A stretch of DNA of 55,307 nucleotides from Hyphomicrobiales bacterium (GCA_017305665.1 JAFKKH010000034.1:1-55307), one strand, 5' to 3'; positions 1-8,237 are shown, counted from the stretch's first letter. Made by a program: numbers and translations. Notes: generated from the letters alone by a model not told the origin.

Positions 1-1
1 C

Positions 2-613
2 GCCTACGCGACTGCCGTCGGCCAGCTCGAGCCGCTGCTGAAGGAAGCCGACGACTACTACAGCCAGGAGAACTACAAGGACGACAAGATGGCCAAGGGC
101 AAGGCGCTGCATCCGCGCCTCGTCGCGGCCTGGGATGCCTTCGCCGATGCCGACAAGAAGCTGCGCGCCGGTGTCGAGACCATCAACGACAAGCGCGCGG
201 CCGAACGGCTCGCGGCGATCGAGGCCAAGGAAGGCCGCAAGGTGCATTACCACGTCGAAGCGCTGATGATTCACGCCAAGCGCGTGCTGCACGCGGAGAA
301 CGCCGACAAGCCGGACATGGCTGCGATCACGCAGGCGCTGACCGACTACGAGGCCACGGTGAAGGCCGCCGAGGCGGCATCCGGTAAGGATGGCGACACG
401 AAGCTTGGCTCGTTCTTCACGGGCAACGCAAAATCGTTCCTCACCACGGCGAAGCAACTGATGCGCCGCATCCGGGACAAGGTGCCCTACAGCCAAGGCG
501 ACCGCATGATGCTCGGCGGCGGTGGCGGCTGGATGGTCGAGGGCTCGCCGCCGCGGCTGTTCCGCGACTACAACCAGCTCGTCGACAGCTACAATCGCGG
601 CGTCGGCATCTAA
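2..613 (+). CDS. DUF3829 (YiiG-like) family protein, 5' end missing
   Basis: The reading frame is already open at the window edge, so the start codon and any lipoprotein or signal sequence lie upstream. The visible 203 residues are mostly helical, rich in Lys, Ala and Glu, and end in a Gly-rich segment (GGGGGW) followed by FRDYNQLVDSYN. This tail, with the preceding helices, resembles the DUF3829 family, which includes E. coli YiiG, an envelope protein of unknown function. The TAA stop overlaps the TAG stop of the converging reductase gene in the tetranucleotide CTAA. The family call comes from overall composition and the C-terminal pattern; no catalytic motif is visible. It is probably exported, but that cannot be tested here. 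Confidence 0.7.
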   Translation, partial: AYATAVGQLEPLLKEADDYYSQENYKDDKMAKGKALHPRLVAAWDAFADADKKLRAGVETINDKRAAERLAAIEAKEGRKVHYHVEALMIHAKRVLHAENADKPDMAAITQALTDYEATVKAAEAASGKDGDTKLGSFFTGNAKSFLTTAKQLMRRIRDKVPYSQGDRMMLGGGGGWMVEGSPPRLFRDYNQLVDSYNRGVGI

Positions 614-1515
614 CCGCCGCCGCTCGCGTAGCAACCGTGCGCGATTTCATCGAACAGCGACGGCGCGGACGGCATCCAGCCGAGATTGGCCCGCGCGCGT
701 TTGGCGCGCACGCGGCTGTTGGAGCCCATGGTGTTTCGCGCCGCGCCCTCGCCCCATTCGGCAGCGGCTTCCGCGACGCTCATGGCTTCCGTTCGACCGC
801 CCTGCCCGAGCATGCGGCTGATCGCCTCGCAGACCTCCCGCATCGAGGCTTCGCCGTTCTCGGCGAAATAGAAGCCGCCCGGCGGCGCCTTGCCGATCGC
901 CAGCAGATAGAGCGGCACGAGGTCGTCGATATGCACGTTGGCCCAGCGATTCTCGCCGGGACCGATGTGCTTTGCGATACCGGCCTTTCTGGCGAGCGCG
1001 ATCAGCCAGGGCACCTGCACGCTGTCGGGATGGAGCCCATGGCCGCGGCCATAGATCAGGCTCGGCGCAATGACGATGCCGCGCATGCCTTGCGCGCCGC
1101 GCACCATGGCATCGATCGCAACGCGCGCAGCCCGCGCGGGCGACGGCGTGAACGGTGTGTCTTCATCGAATATGGCAGGCACGAATTCGCCGTCCGCAGG
1201 CGTGCCGACGATGCTGGAGCCGGAGGTGTGAAGGTAGGTCTTGCCGCTGCCGGTGAGCGCCGTCACGATCGCCTCGGCGGAGGCGCGGTGATCGGCATTG
1301 GCGGCGCCGATCGTCACATCGGCGGCTTGCGCGGCGGACGCCAGCACCGGCGTATCGTCGAGCGTGCCGTGCACGGGTGTGATGCCACGCGCGCTCAAAG
1401 CCTCGGCGGTGGCGGCCGAGCGTGCAAGACCACTCACGCTGTGGCCGGCCGCCACGAGCGCGGCGGCGACCGATCCGCCGATATAACCACTCGCGCCGGT
1501 GATGAAGATTTGCAT
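610..1515 (-). CDS. NAD(P)-dependent epimerase/reductase (atypical SDR)
   Basis: This is a 301-residue Rossmann-fold protein. The dinucleotide-binding motif GASGYIG is at residues 7-13, and an SDR-like YGRGHG segment follows near 155-160. The pattern fits the atypical (extended) short-chain dehydrogenase/epimerase group, with a C-terminal half that would set substrate specificity. The substrate cannot be read from the sequence. The gene is divergent from a RidA-family gene 66 bases away, so they may share a promoter region, and it converges on the DUF3829 gene with overlapping stop codons. The ATG at 1515 is the only sensible start because it lies just before the first beta strand. Confidence 0.85.
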   Translation of the reverse strand: MQIFITGASGYIGGSVAAALVAAGHSVSGLARSAATAEALSARGITPVHGTLDDTPVLASAAQAADVTIGAANADHRASAEAIVTALTGSGKTYLHTSGSSIVGTPADGEFVPAIFDEDTPFTPSPARAARVAIDAMVRGAQGMRGIVIAPSLIYGRGHGLHPDSVQVPWLIALARKAGIAKHIGPGENRWANVHIDDLVPLYLLAIGKAPPGGFYFAENGEASMREVCEAISRMLGQGGRTEAMSVAEAAAEWGEGAARNTMGSNSRVRAKRARANLGWMPSAPSLFDEIAHGCYASGGG

Positions 1516-1581
1516 GAGACGCGCTCCGCCCCGATAGTGCGCGCGTCAACGGTTCGCACGCAACAGCAAAAGGAGACCACC

Positions 1582-1968
1582 ATGCCAATCCGGCATATCC
1601 CCGCCCCGCCCGGCGTCAAGGCGCCGCCGCTCTCGTTCGGCACGCGAACCGGCGACCTGCTGTTCATCTCGGGCATTCCCGGCTTCGACGCCAACGGCGC
1701 ACTGCCCGATGGCTTCGAGGCGCAGTTCAGGAATGTCGTGACGAATTTCACACGTGTCTTGACCGAAGGCGGCGCGACCCTGCGTCACCTCGTCAAGGTC
1801 AACGTGCTGCTTACGCACGCGGCCGACGTCGCACCGATGAACCGGCTCTACACCGACGCATTCGGGCCCGCGCCTTATCCGGCGCGCACCACCTGCGTGG
1901 TGCAGGCGCTCCCCGATCCCAAAATGCTGATCGAGATCGAGGGCGTTGCATCTTTCGCCGATGGCTGA
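1582..1968 (+). CDS. RidA family protein
   Basis: This 128-residue protein has the YjgF/YER057c/UK114 (RidA) fold. Landmarks are the early strand LLFISGIPGFD, the helix containing NVVTNFTRVLTEGGAT, the segment VKVNVLLTHAADVAPMNRLY, and the conserved PARTTCVVQALPDP stretch with the Arg that binds carboxylate in true imine deaminases. RidA proteins hydrolyse reactive enamines and imines. The ATG at 1582 is chosen because AGGAG lies at 1571-1575, although the frame stays open far upstream. It stands alone between a divergent reductase and a small secreted protein, so its substrate is not indicated. A second RidA gene at 41.8-42.3 kb belongs to a catabolic cluster. Confidence 0.88.
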   Translation: MPIRHIPAPPGVKAPPLSFGTRTGDLLFISGIPGFDANGALPDGFEAQFRNVVTNFTRVLTEGGATLRHLVKVNVLLTHAADVAPMNRLYTDAFGPAPYPARTTCVVQALPDPKMLIEIEGVASFADG

Positions 1969-2151
1969 AGCCGGAGCCGTTCGAGAACGGCACGGCGCTG
2001 GAGCACGGCCGGACACCATCGGGACGTGTTTGCGCGACACATCATCGCATCCGGGAACTCTGGCGCCGTATTCCGGGTTGTCGCGGGCTCCGTTTGTGTG
2101 TTGCATGGCAACGTCGGTCGCGACTCGCGATCACAGCAAGAAGGATATGAC

Positions 2152-2421
2152 ATGAAAGCAATTTTATTCGCCGCCGCCATCGCTCTCGCCGGCACGGGCA
2201 CCGTCTCTGCGGCGCCGCTCGCCGCCAAATCCGGCGTGCCGACCGCCGAGCAGCAGAGCCTGGTCCATACGGTGAGAGACTATCGTGGCCATCGCGGCCC
2301 ACGTCATTTCAATCGCGGCCATCGCGACCGCTATCATGGCTGGCATCGCTATCATTCCCGTCCGCATGACTGGCGTACCCGCCGCTGCGTGATGGTCGGA
2401 CCGCTGTGGATGTGCCCGTAA
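2152..2421 (+). CDS. small secreted His/Arg-rich protein
   Basis: The product has 89 residues. Residues 1-21 form a signal peptide with a hydrophobic core and an SAA cleavage site. The mature part is strongly enriched in His, Arg, Gly and Tyr (for example RGHRGPRHFNRGHRDRYHGWHRY) and ends with two cysteines (RRCVMVGPLWMCP). The start at 2152 is preceded by AAGGA at 2141. The protein is likely periplasmic. The histidines could bind metal ions or the cationic surface could contact the envelope, but this is inference. A hairpin terminator follows the stop. Similar short secreted proteins of unknown role are common in Bradyrhizobium relatives. Confidence 0.75.
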   Translation: MKAILFAAAIALAGTGTVSAAPLAAKSGVPTAEQQSLVHTVRDYRGHRGPRHFNRGHRDRYHGWHRYHSRPHDWRTRRCVMVGPLWMCP

Positions 2422-2476
2422 GCGCCATCCTTTGGTCCGACAGCCGTTGATGCGGCTTCGGGACTGACGACGACAG

Positions 2477-2510
2477 GAATGCCGTGCCTTTCAGGCGCGG
2501 CATTCTTCAT
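2477..2510 (+). terminator. rho-independent terminator
   Basis: A 13-bp stem (GAATGCCGTGCCT pairing with AGGCGCGGCATTC, one G-U pair) closes a 3-base loop and is followed by TTCATTT. It lies 56 bases after the His-rich protein gene and before a converging gene, so it probably ends the plus-strand transcript. Confidence 0.75.
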
Positions 2511-2546
2511 TTGAAGTATATGTCTCCGGCGAATCCGATGCTTCGC

Positions 2547-2981
2547 CTACTTCATGGTGATGGCGAGGCCCGAGAGGTCGGCGTTGGCCATCAACCCGTA
2601 CTGTCGTCCGGCTAGTTCAAGCACCGCGCCCTTCTGATTGGTCAGCACGATGGCGCGCGCACCGCCACCGATCGCAAGTCCCGCGCCAGCCGCACCGTAG
2701 ACGCCGGCGACATCCGATGGCCGATTGATGTGACTGACGCGACCGCGCAGCACGGTCTTCGATCCTCCGAACACCAGACCGTAGTCCAGGCCGCCGACCG
2801 ACAGCGGATAGCGCCGGCCACGGAAGGTCAGCGTGCCACCACCGCCGGACGCCCCGATGATCCAGCCGCCCTTGTAGATCGTCAGTGTCACCGTGCCGCT
2901 ATCGGCGATCGCCGCCGAGCTCAGGCCGACAAGAGCCACCAGCGTCAGCAGCGCAGTGCGAAAACCAGACAGTCGCGGCAT
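2547..2981 (-). CDS. secreted Gly-rich protein, DUF1134/EipA-like pattern
   Basis: The 144-residue product has a clear N-terminal signal peptide (hydrophobic TALLTLVALVGLSSAAIA, cleavage near residue 26). The mature part is beta-rich and glycine-rich: GGGGTLTFRGRRYPLSVGG, GLVFGGSK, YGAAGAGLAIGGGA. The order of glycine motifs and the RxYPxxxGG segment recall the periplasmic EipA/DUF1134 envelope-integrity family, but this is only resemblance by eye and the protein is shorter. GGGGAGA sits upstream of the ATG at 2981. It is a single gene between converging and diverging neighbours. The function is unknown. Confidence 0.7.
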   Translation of the reverse strand: MPRLSGFRTALLTLVALVGLSSAAIADSGTVTLTIYKGGWIIGASGGGGTLTFRGRRYPLSVGGLDYGLVFGGSKTVLRGRVSHINRPSDVAGVYGAAGAGLAIGGGARAIVLTNQKGAVLELAGRQYGLMANADLSGLAITMK

Positions 2982-3083
2982 GGAAATCTCCCCGGGTGCG
3001 GATGAACAGGATGGACCAGTCCACAGATCAGGCCAAACGGGCGATTCGCAAAGATGTTTTTAGCCTTCGCCCACACCGGCGCG

Positions 3084-3470
3084 CTACGCGCCACGTGCGG
3101 CAAACATCTCGACCCGCAGCGGCAGCACCTCACCGAACCAGACCGCGTGGCGTGCATGATCGGCATAATCGTCGCCGGTTTCGGGATGCAGCAACACGGT
3201 CAGGCCATCCCGGTTCAGCATGAGAAACGGCAAGAGGTCTGCCAGCAGCGCGGCGGGAAACGCCACCTGATACATCGCCTGCGGATGCGGCCCGACCGGC
3301 ACATCATGCCAGCGTCCAAGCCGTGCATCCGGAAACCGCGCGGCGATTCGTTCGCGCAAGCGCTCGGCGCGATCACGGCTCGTCGCCGGATCGTAGTAGA
3401 CATGCGCGTGATAGTGCGCGATCGCCGCCGCATCGGCCGGCGCCTGCGCGTGCGGGTCATTCTTCACCAT
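3084..3470 (-). CDS. DOPA 4,5-dioxygenase family protein
   Basis: The 128-residue protein has the marks of the small DOPA 4,5-dioxygenase family: the early HYHAHVYYDP segment with the metal-ligand His pair, then WHDVPVGPHP, and finally TVLLHPETGDDYADH. The family is named for extradiol cleavage of DOPA in fungi and plants. Bacterial members are small cytosolic proteins of uncertain substrate, often annotated as aromatic ring-opening dioxygenases. The ATG at 3470 is chosen because GGAG lies six bases before it and the conserved part begins soon after. The frame is open up to 3521, but the extra residues are Arg-rich and unlike the family. Confidence 0.85.
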   Translation of the reverse strand: MVKNDPHAQAPADAAAIAHYHAHVYYDPATSRDRAERLRERIAARFPDARLGRWHDVPVGPHPQAMYQVAFPAALLADLLPFLMLNRDGLTVLLHPETGDDYADHARHAVWFGEVLPLRVEMFAARGA

Positions 3471-3665
3471 CAACGTCTCCGGATATCTTCGCCGCCCCGA
3501 AGCATAGCCTGCGAAGCGCATCCAGCGACAGCGAAACCTGACATTGGCTCAAATTGTGCCGGGCATGCAGTCCGTCTTTGCCCGCCCTCGCCCGCTTGCT
3601 ATGATCGCCCGATCCGGCGCGACGGCCGTTTGCGGCATCGGTGACCGGCCACAGGATATCGTGAC

Positions 3666-4091
3666 ATGCACAACCTCACACCGTTCTCCGGTTTGATCGG
3701 CGGCGCGCTGATCGGTCTCGCCACCGCGCTGCTCATGCTGCTGACCGGCCGCATCGCCGGTATCAGCGGCATTTTCGGCGGCCTCCTGACGCGCACCACC
3801 GGCGATGCAGGCTGGCGGATCGCGTTCATCGCAGGACTGATCGCCGCGCCCTTGCTTGCCACCCTCGCAGGGCGGCCGCTGCCGACACCGATCATGCCCG
3901 CGAGTTTCATCATGATCGCAATCGCAGGGCTGCTCGTCGGTATCGGCACGCGCATGGGAAGCGGCTGCACCTCGGGTCACGGAGTCTGCGGCATCGCACG
4001 GCTGTCGACACGGTCACTCACTGCCACCGCCATTTTCATGATCACGGCCATCGTCACGGTCGCCATTGTACGCCACGGTCTTGGAGGCTGA
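3666..4091 (+). CDS. YeeE/YedE family membrane protein, first subunit
   Basis: This 141-residue protein has about four hydrophobic segments and the family signature GSGCTSGHGVCG near residues 99-110, whose cysteine is the likely sulfur-handling residue. YeeE/YedE proteins carry thiosulfate or related sulfur species across the inner membrane. In many proteobacteria they are encoded as two half-size genes, as here. The partner gene begins four bases after this stop. The translated half-protein is typical in length for the split form. No ArsR regulator, persulfide dioxygenase or sulfur-oxidation gene lies next to it, so the physiological role is open. Confidence 0.88.
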   Translation: MHNLTPFSGLIGGALIGLATALLMLLTGRIAGISGIFGGLLTRTTGDAGWRIAFIAGLIAAPLLATLAGRPLPTPIMPASFIMIAIAGLLVGIGTRMGSGCTSGHGVCGIARLSTRSLTATAIFMITAIVTVAIVRHGLGG

Positions 4092-4095
4092 TGCC

Positions 4096-4548
4096 ATGCT
4101 GATCCTTACAAGCTTCGGCTGCGGATTGCTGTTCGGCGCGGGCCTTCTGATTTCCGGCATGACGCAACCGGACAAGGTGCTCGGCTTTCTCGACCTGTTC
4201 GGCGCATGGGACGCGACATTGGCATTCGTGATGGCAGGGGCGGTCGCCGTGACCGCTGCAGGCTTTGCATTGGCTCGGCAACGCGGCGGCCCAATGCTGG
4301 CCGAAAAATTGCAATGGCCCACGCGGCGCGACATCGACGCGCCGCTGGTTGCAGGTGCGATCCTGTTCGGCATCGGCTGGGGATTGATCGGGCTCTGTCC
4401 CGGTCCGGCGCTGGTCAATCTCGCCGGCCTGAGTCTCCCGGTGATCGTCTTTGTGATTGCCATGGCTGCAGGCATGATCGGCCACGATCTCTGGCGCACG
4501 CGACGCGCGCCCGCACCGGTGCAAGCTCCGCTCCGTGCCGACGGATAG
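4096..4548 (+). CDS. YeeE/YedE (DUF6691-type) membrane protein, second subunit
   Basis: This is the second half of the split YeeE/YedE pair, 150 residues with about four membrane segments. It carries GAGLLISGMTQPDKVLGFLD near the N-terminus and GLIGLCPGPAL near residues 108-118, the counterpart of the cysteine motif in the first subunit. Start at 4096: GGAGG lies at 4083-4087, nine bases upstream, and the upstream gene stops at 4091, so the two are translated together. Both subunits probably form one sulfur-compound channel in the inner membrane. The C-terminus is a short Pro/Arg-rich cytoplasmic tail. Confidence 0.87.
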   Translation: MLILTSFGCGLLFGAGLLISGMTQPDKVLGFLDLFGAWDATLAFVMAGAVAVTAAGFALARQRGGPMLAEKLQWPTRRDIDAPLVAGAILFGIGWGLIGLCPGPALVNLAGLSLPVIVFVIAMAAGMIGHDLWRTRRAPAPVQAPLRADG

Positions 4549-4650
4549 ATGCGCATGACGCACTGAACTACCGCGCGCTCTTCGGGCTTGCCAGTACATG
4601 GACGGCTGATACCCTCCGCGACAACCACAACAGAACAGAGGATATCCGCC

Positions 4651-5418
4651 ATGCCCTTGCTCCAGAACAATATCGCCGTCGTCACCGGAGCAGGCTCGGG
4701 GATCGGACGCGCCATCGCGCTTGGCTATGCCCGCGAAGGCGCCGGCGTCGTGTTGCTCGACGCCAATGAAGCGGCCGCCGCTGAAGCCGCCAAGGAGATT
4801 CGCGCGGCCGGCGGCGAGGCGGTGAGTTTCCCACTGGATGTCCGCCGCCGCGAAGACTGCGACGCCGTCGCCAAACAGATTGCAGAAAGGGTCGGCCCGG
4901 TTTCGATCCTCGTCAACAACGCCGGCATTGTCCGCCGCAACGGCATGACCGGTGCCGAAGCCGACGTGATCAAGGACTGGCAGGACATCATCGACGTCAA
5001 TCTCAACGGCGTCTTCAACGTGACGCGTGCCTTCCTCAAGCCGCTGCGCGAGACCAAGGGGCGCATCGTCAACATCGGATCGATTCAGTCCTTCGTGCAT
5101 GTGCGCACGCCCAGCTCGCCCGCCTACACCGCATCGAAGCATGGCGTTCTCGGTTTCACCCGCGCGCTCGCCGCCGAACTCGGCAAGGACGGCGTTCGCG
5201 TCAACGCCATCGGCCCGGGCTTCATCGCGACGCCGCTGAATGCGCAAGCGCGCGCCACCAACCCGGCGCTCGTCAAAAGCTTCATGGACCACACCCCGCT
5301 CGGGCGGCCGGGCACCGCGGAAGACATGGTCGGCCCGGCGATCTTCCTCGCCTCCGACCTGTCGTCCTATGTCACCGGTGCGATCGTGATGGCGGATGGC
5401 GGCTACCGCGCGGTGTAG
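4651..5418 (+). CDS. classical SDR family oxidoreductase
   Basis: The 255-residue protein has all classical short-chain dehydrogenase marks: TGAGSGIG at residues 12-19 for NAD(P) binding, NNAG at 89-92, catalytic Ser144, and the YxxxK pair Tyr159/Lys163. Asp37 at the end of beta-2 (LLDAN) favours NAD over NADP. The closest named groups are 3-oxoacyl reductase-like and sugar-acid dehydrogenase-like SDRs, and the substrate cannot be decided. The frame is open upstream, but the ATG at 4651 matches the family N-terminus and follows AGAGGA. It lies 100 bases after the YeeE pair and could be cotranscribed. Confidence 0.9.
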   Translation: MPLLQNNIAVVTGAGSGIGRAIALGYAREGAGVVLLDANEAAAAEAAKEIRAAGGEAVSFPLDVRRREDCDAVAKQIAERVGPVSILVNNAGIVRRNGMTGAEADVIKDWQDIIDVNLNGVFNVTRAFLKPLRETKGRIVNIGSIQSFVHVRTPSSPAYTASKHGVLGFTRALAAELGKDGVRVNAIGPGFIATPLNAQARATNPALVKSFMDHTPLGRPGTAEDMVGPAIFLASDLSSYVTGAIVMADGGYRAV

Positions 5419-5427
5419 CCCTGCGCG

Positions 5428-5865
5428 TCACCGGCGCGGACATTCCCGATAACCGAACTTGTCGATGATGTCGGCGCCGGAAATGGCGTGGAACGCCAGC
5501 GTATCCATGTAGTGATGCTCCATCACATACTGGCGCAGCTTCGGATTGTAGGCGCTCAGCATCCGCTGCGTGGACCTGGCATTGATGCGACGCTGGCGGT
5601 CGTGGCCCGAGTGAAACAACAGCCGTGCGCTGCGCTCCACGCAGACGTTGCGGACGCCGAGAAACAGCGTGCAGTTCGACTGGCAATGCCCCTTGATGCG
5701 GAACAGCTCGCCGCTGGCATTGACGCGATCGATCTCCGGCTGGAAATCCTGGATCCAGCCGCCCTTGGCGAACCGTTCCGAGGTGGCGGCATGAGCGGCG
5801 GATGAGGCCGCCAGACAGAAACTCGCAAAACAAAGCACACTAAAAAGGCGGATAAAATATTTCAT
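5428..5865 (-). CDS. exported protein with ClpP/crotonase-like Ser and His motifs
   Basis: The 145-residue product has a signal peptide (residues 1-26, ending AHAA). Mature landmarks are IKGHCQSNCTLFLG (58-70) and LLFHSGHD (82-89). Many alphaproteobacterial periplasmic proteins of the COG3904 type show GxCxSACT followed by LxFHxA, arranged like the Ser-His pair of the ClpP fold. Here Ser63 and His85 would be the equivalents, with Asn replacing the usual Ala in the CxSACT motif. Four cysteines may form disulfides. A strong GGGAGG precedes the ATG. It converges on the SDR gene with only nine bases between stops. Protease activity is unproven. Confidence 0.75.
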   Translation of the reverse strand: MKYFIRLFSVLCFASFCLAASSAAHAATSERFAKGGWIQDFQPEIDRVNASGELFRIKGHCQSNCTLFLGVRNVCVERSARLLFHSGHDRQRRINARSTQRMLSAYNPKLRQYVMEHHYMDTLAFHAISGADIIDKFGYRECPRR

Positions 5866-5898
5866 CTCGCACCTCCCGATGCGCCGATGCGGATCGTG

Positions 5899-6165
5899 TC
5901 AACCGAACCGCGCCCGATTGCGCGCGCGTGCCTTCTCCGCTTCCACCTCACGGTCGCGCGCGGGCGCTTGGGTCTGCAGCGAAGCCAGCAGATGCTGGGC
6001 GACGTGCGCAACATCGTGAACCGCGCGGTCGAACGCCGCCTGATTGGCGGCCGACGGCTTGTTGAAGCCAGATAGCTTGCGGACGAACTGCAGGGCGGAT
6101 GCGTGGATTTCGTCATCCGTCGCCGGCGGCTCGAAATTGAACAGCGTCTTGATATTGCGGCACAT
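5899..6165 (-). CDS. DUF2277 family protein
   Basis: The 88-residue protein begins with MCRNIKTLFNFEPPATDDEI, the hallmark N-terminus of DUF2277, and continues with the conserved helical stretch SALQFVRKLSGFNKPSAANQ. The family is small, cytosolic, widespread in alphaproteobacteria and actinobacteria, and has no known function. The conserved Cys2 and Arg3 at the extreme N-terminus fix the start at 6165, preceded by GGAGA, even though the frame is open 63 bases further up. The C-terminal third is charged and rich in Arg and Ala. It is a single gene. Confidence 0.9.
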   Translation of the reverse strand: MCRNIKTLFNFEPPATDDEIHASALQFVRKLSGFNKPSAANQAAFDRAVHDVAHVAQHLLASLQTQAPARDREVEAEKARARNRARFG

Positions 6166-6252
6166 GGCGCGTCTCCGGCTCGTTCCCCCGCAGACCCGAT
6201 CATATATCGCCACAGTCTCCCCCGCCACCGGCGTGACTATCCATCCTGGTCG

Positions 6253-6408
6253 CTAAAACCACGGCCAGAAGTAGATGCCGCGCTTGCCGCAGAACAACGT
6301 GATCCACATCACGACAATGAAGAGGTCGCCGACAACGGTGTTCCAGTATCCTTCCGGGAAGAAGCGATCAAGGCGATCTTCAGCCGGTTCGACAGGGGCA
6401 TGGCGCAT
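6253..6408 (-). CDS. putative 51-residue membrane protein
   Basis: This is a short reading frame with one convincing transmembrane segment (GDLFIVVMWITLF) followed by a basic, aromatic tail (CGKRGIYFWPWF). The N-terminal half is acidic and charged, so the protein would sit in the inner membrane with the N-terminus probably outside or inside depending on flanking charge. No strong ribosome site precedes 6408, and the frame is open up to 6528, so the start is uncertain. It is called because the hydrophobic segment and codon composition look protein-like. I do not recognise a family. Confidence 0.45.
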   Translation of the reverse strand: MRHAPVEPAEDRLDRFFPEGYWNTVVGDLFIVVMWITLFCGKRGIYFWPWF

Positions 6409-6609
6409 CTCGGTTCGAGCAGATGAAATACTCGAGGCATCATGGACACGATCGCTGTTGCACACCGTGAAACAGATCACGCAGCGCGGTGAGCCGCCGT
6501 CGGCACGCTGAACCGCTTTGAGCCGCATCGCGACAGCCGCTGCTCCCGCAAGGCGGCGCGATGTGCTATACGCAGCGCAAGCAAGAACAAACGTCAGGGA
6601 GCAAACACC

Positions 6610-7683
6610 ATGCGCGCGATCCGCATCATGTCGTCGGCTATCTTTGCCGCGGCCCTTGCATCCATTTCAGCAGCAGCGATGGCAACCGACTATCCGGCGC
6701 CGAAACAGGGCGACTGGATCGCGAAGGATTTCAAATTCCACACCGGCGATGTGATGCCGGAACTGCGGCTGCACTACACGACGATCGGCGAGCCGACCGG
6801 CCAGCCCATCCTGGTGCTGCACGGCTCCGGCGGTTCGGCAGCGAGCATGCTGACGCCGAATTTCGCCGGCGAACTGTATGGCCCGGGCCAGCCGTTCGAT
6901 GCCGCGAAATACTACATCATCATTCCCGATGGTATCGGCCACGGCAAATCGTCAAAGCCATCCGACGGCATGAAGACTACGTTTCCCAAATACGACTATG
7001 ACGACATGGTGGAGGCGCAACACCGCCTGCTGACGGAAGGCCTCGGCATCAAACATGTGCGGCTGATCATCGGCAATTCGATGGGCGGCATGCACGCCTG
7101 GATCTGGGGCGAGAAGTATCCGGCCTTCATGGACGTTCTGGTGCCGATGGCCTCACAGCCGAGCGCGATGGCTTCGCGCAACTGGATGCTGCGGCGGATG
7201 ATGCTGGAAACCATTCGCAACGATCCCGACTACAACAACGGCAACTACACCACTCAGCCGCGCATGATGAAATACGCCGTCACTGCGTTCGGCATTGCGA
7301 CCGGCGGCGGCACCCTCGCCTACCAGATGCTGGCTCCAACCGCGGCGCAGGCCGACAAGATGGTGGACGACCGGCTCGCCCATGCGTCGAAGGCGGATGC
7401 CAACGACTTCATCTATCAGTGGGATGCGTCGCACGACTACGATGCCGCGCCGGCCCTCGACAAGATCGAGGCAACGCTGCTCGCCATCAATTCCGCCGAC
7501 GACGAGCCGAACCCGCCGGAAACCGGCATTCTGGAGCGCGACATCAAGCGGGTGAAGAACGGGCATATCTTCCTGATTCCGGCCAGCACCGACACGCGCG
7601 GGCACCTCACCACCGGCAGCGCGAAGTGGTACAAGCAGCAATTGCAGGATCTTTTGAAGACGGCGCCGCAGCGCGCGATGTGA
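6610..7683 (+). CDS. exported alpha/beta hydrolase, MetX-like
   Basis: The 357-residue protein starts with a signal peptide (hydrophobic to about residue 25, cut near AMA). The rest has the fold of the homoserine-acetyltransferase/hydrolase group: oxyanion loop HGSGG at 71-75, nucleophile Ser157 in GNSMGGMHAW, acid Asp297 or Asp298 in NSADDE, and His332 in TRGHLTTGSAKW. True MetX enzymes are cytosolic, so a secreted member is more likely a periplasmic esterase or hydrolase of unknown substrate. Start at 6610 follows CAGGGAG. An alternative ATG at 6628 would shorten the signal peptide's charged end. It is a single gene, 115 bases before a DoxX-like gene. Confidence 0.87.
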   Translation: MRAIRIMSSAIFAAALASISAAAMATDYPAPKQGDWIAKDFKFHTGDVMPELRLHYTTIGEPTGQPILVLHGSGGSAASMLTPNFAGELYGPGQPFDAAKYYIIIPDGIGHGKSSKPSDGMKTTFPKYDYDDMVEAQHRLLTEGLGIKHVRLIIGNSMGGMHAWIWGEKYPAFMDVLVPMASQPSAMASRNWMLRRMMLETIRNDPDYNNGNYTTQPRMMKYAVTAFGIATGGGTLAYQMLAPTAAQADKMVDDRLAHASKADANDFIYQWDASHDYDAAPALDKIEATLLAINSADDEPNPPETGILERDIKRVKNGHIFLIPASTDTRGHLTTGSAKWYKQQLQDLLKTAPQRAM

Positions 7684-7797
7684 AACCGGTACGGCGGCGG
7701 CCTCGTATCTCGGATCATGGCTGACGACTATCAGGATCGCGAGAGCGGCGGCACCGTACTGTTACGCCCTGAAAGCCACCCGCGGCGGCGGGTGATC

Positions 7798-8181
7798 ATG
7801 CGCTGGATTCTCGCCGCGTTCTTCACGGCGGCGGCCATCGCGCATCTGATGGTGCCGGACGCCCTGCTGTCGATCACGCCGCACTGGGTGCCGTTCGCGC
7901 CGCAGGTCATTTTTATCACCGGCATCTGCGAGATTGTCGGCTCAATCGCACTGGTTACGGGATATTTCCGTCATTCGGCCGGCATTGCGCTGGCGCTTTA
8001 CGCGCTCTGCGTATGGCCGGCGAATTTCAAGCATGCCATCGACGGAATCGCGATTCCGCACGTTACCAATAGCTGGCTCTATCACGGTCCGCGGCTCGCC
8101 TTTCAGCCGGTCATCATCTGGTGGGCGTTGTATTGTTCCGGCGTCATTGACTGGCCGTGGCGAAAGACAGACAGCCGGTAG
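7798..8181 (+). CDS. DoxX-like small membrane protein
   Basis: The 127-residue protein has four hydrophobic segments, beginning MRWILAAFFTAAAIAHLMVPD, and the pattern of the DoxX/DoxD superfamily (small four-helix membrane proteins loosely tied to quinone or sulfur redox chemistry). The frame is open back to 7717. The ATG at 7798 matches the family's start at the first membrane helix, but the ribosome site there is weak, so the longer 154-residue form cannot be excluded. The middle segment GICEIVGSIALVTGYF is the usual second helix. It may be cotranscribed with the split-barrel protein gene 57 bases downstream. The specific role is unknown. Confidence 0.75.
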   Translation: MRWILAAFFTAAAIAHLMVPDALLSITPHWVPFAPQVIFITGICEIVGSIALVTGYFRHSAGIALALYALCVWPANFKHAIDGIAIPHVTNSWLYHGPRLAFQPVIIWWALYCSGVIDWPWRKTDSR

Positions 8182-8237
8182 CGGCCTGATCGACACGATG
8201 ATAAACTGAACGCCATGCCATTTTCGCGGAGCATCCC

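Noticed and set aside
6610-7683. Homoserine O-acetyltransferase (metX) as the name for the exported hydrolase
   Set aside because: The fold and triad fit, but a signal peptide and lack of methionine genes argue against the cytosolic biosynthetic enzyme.
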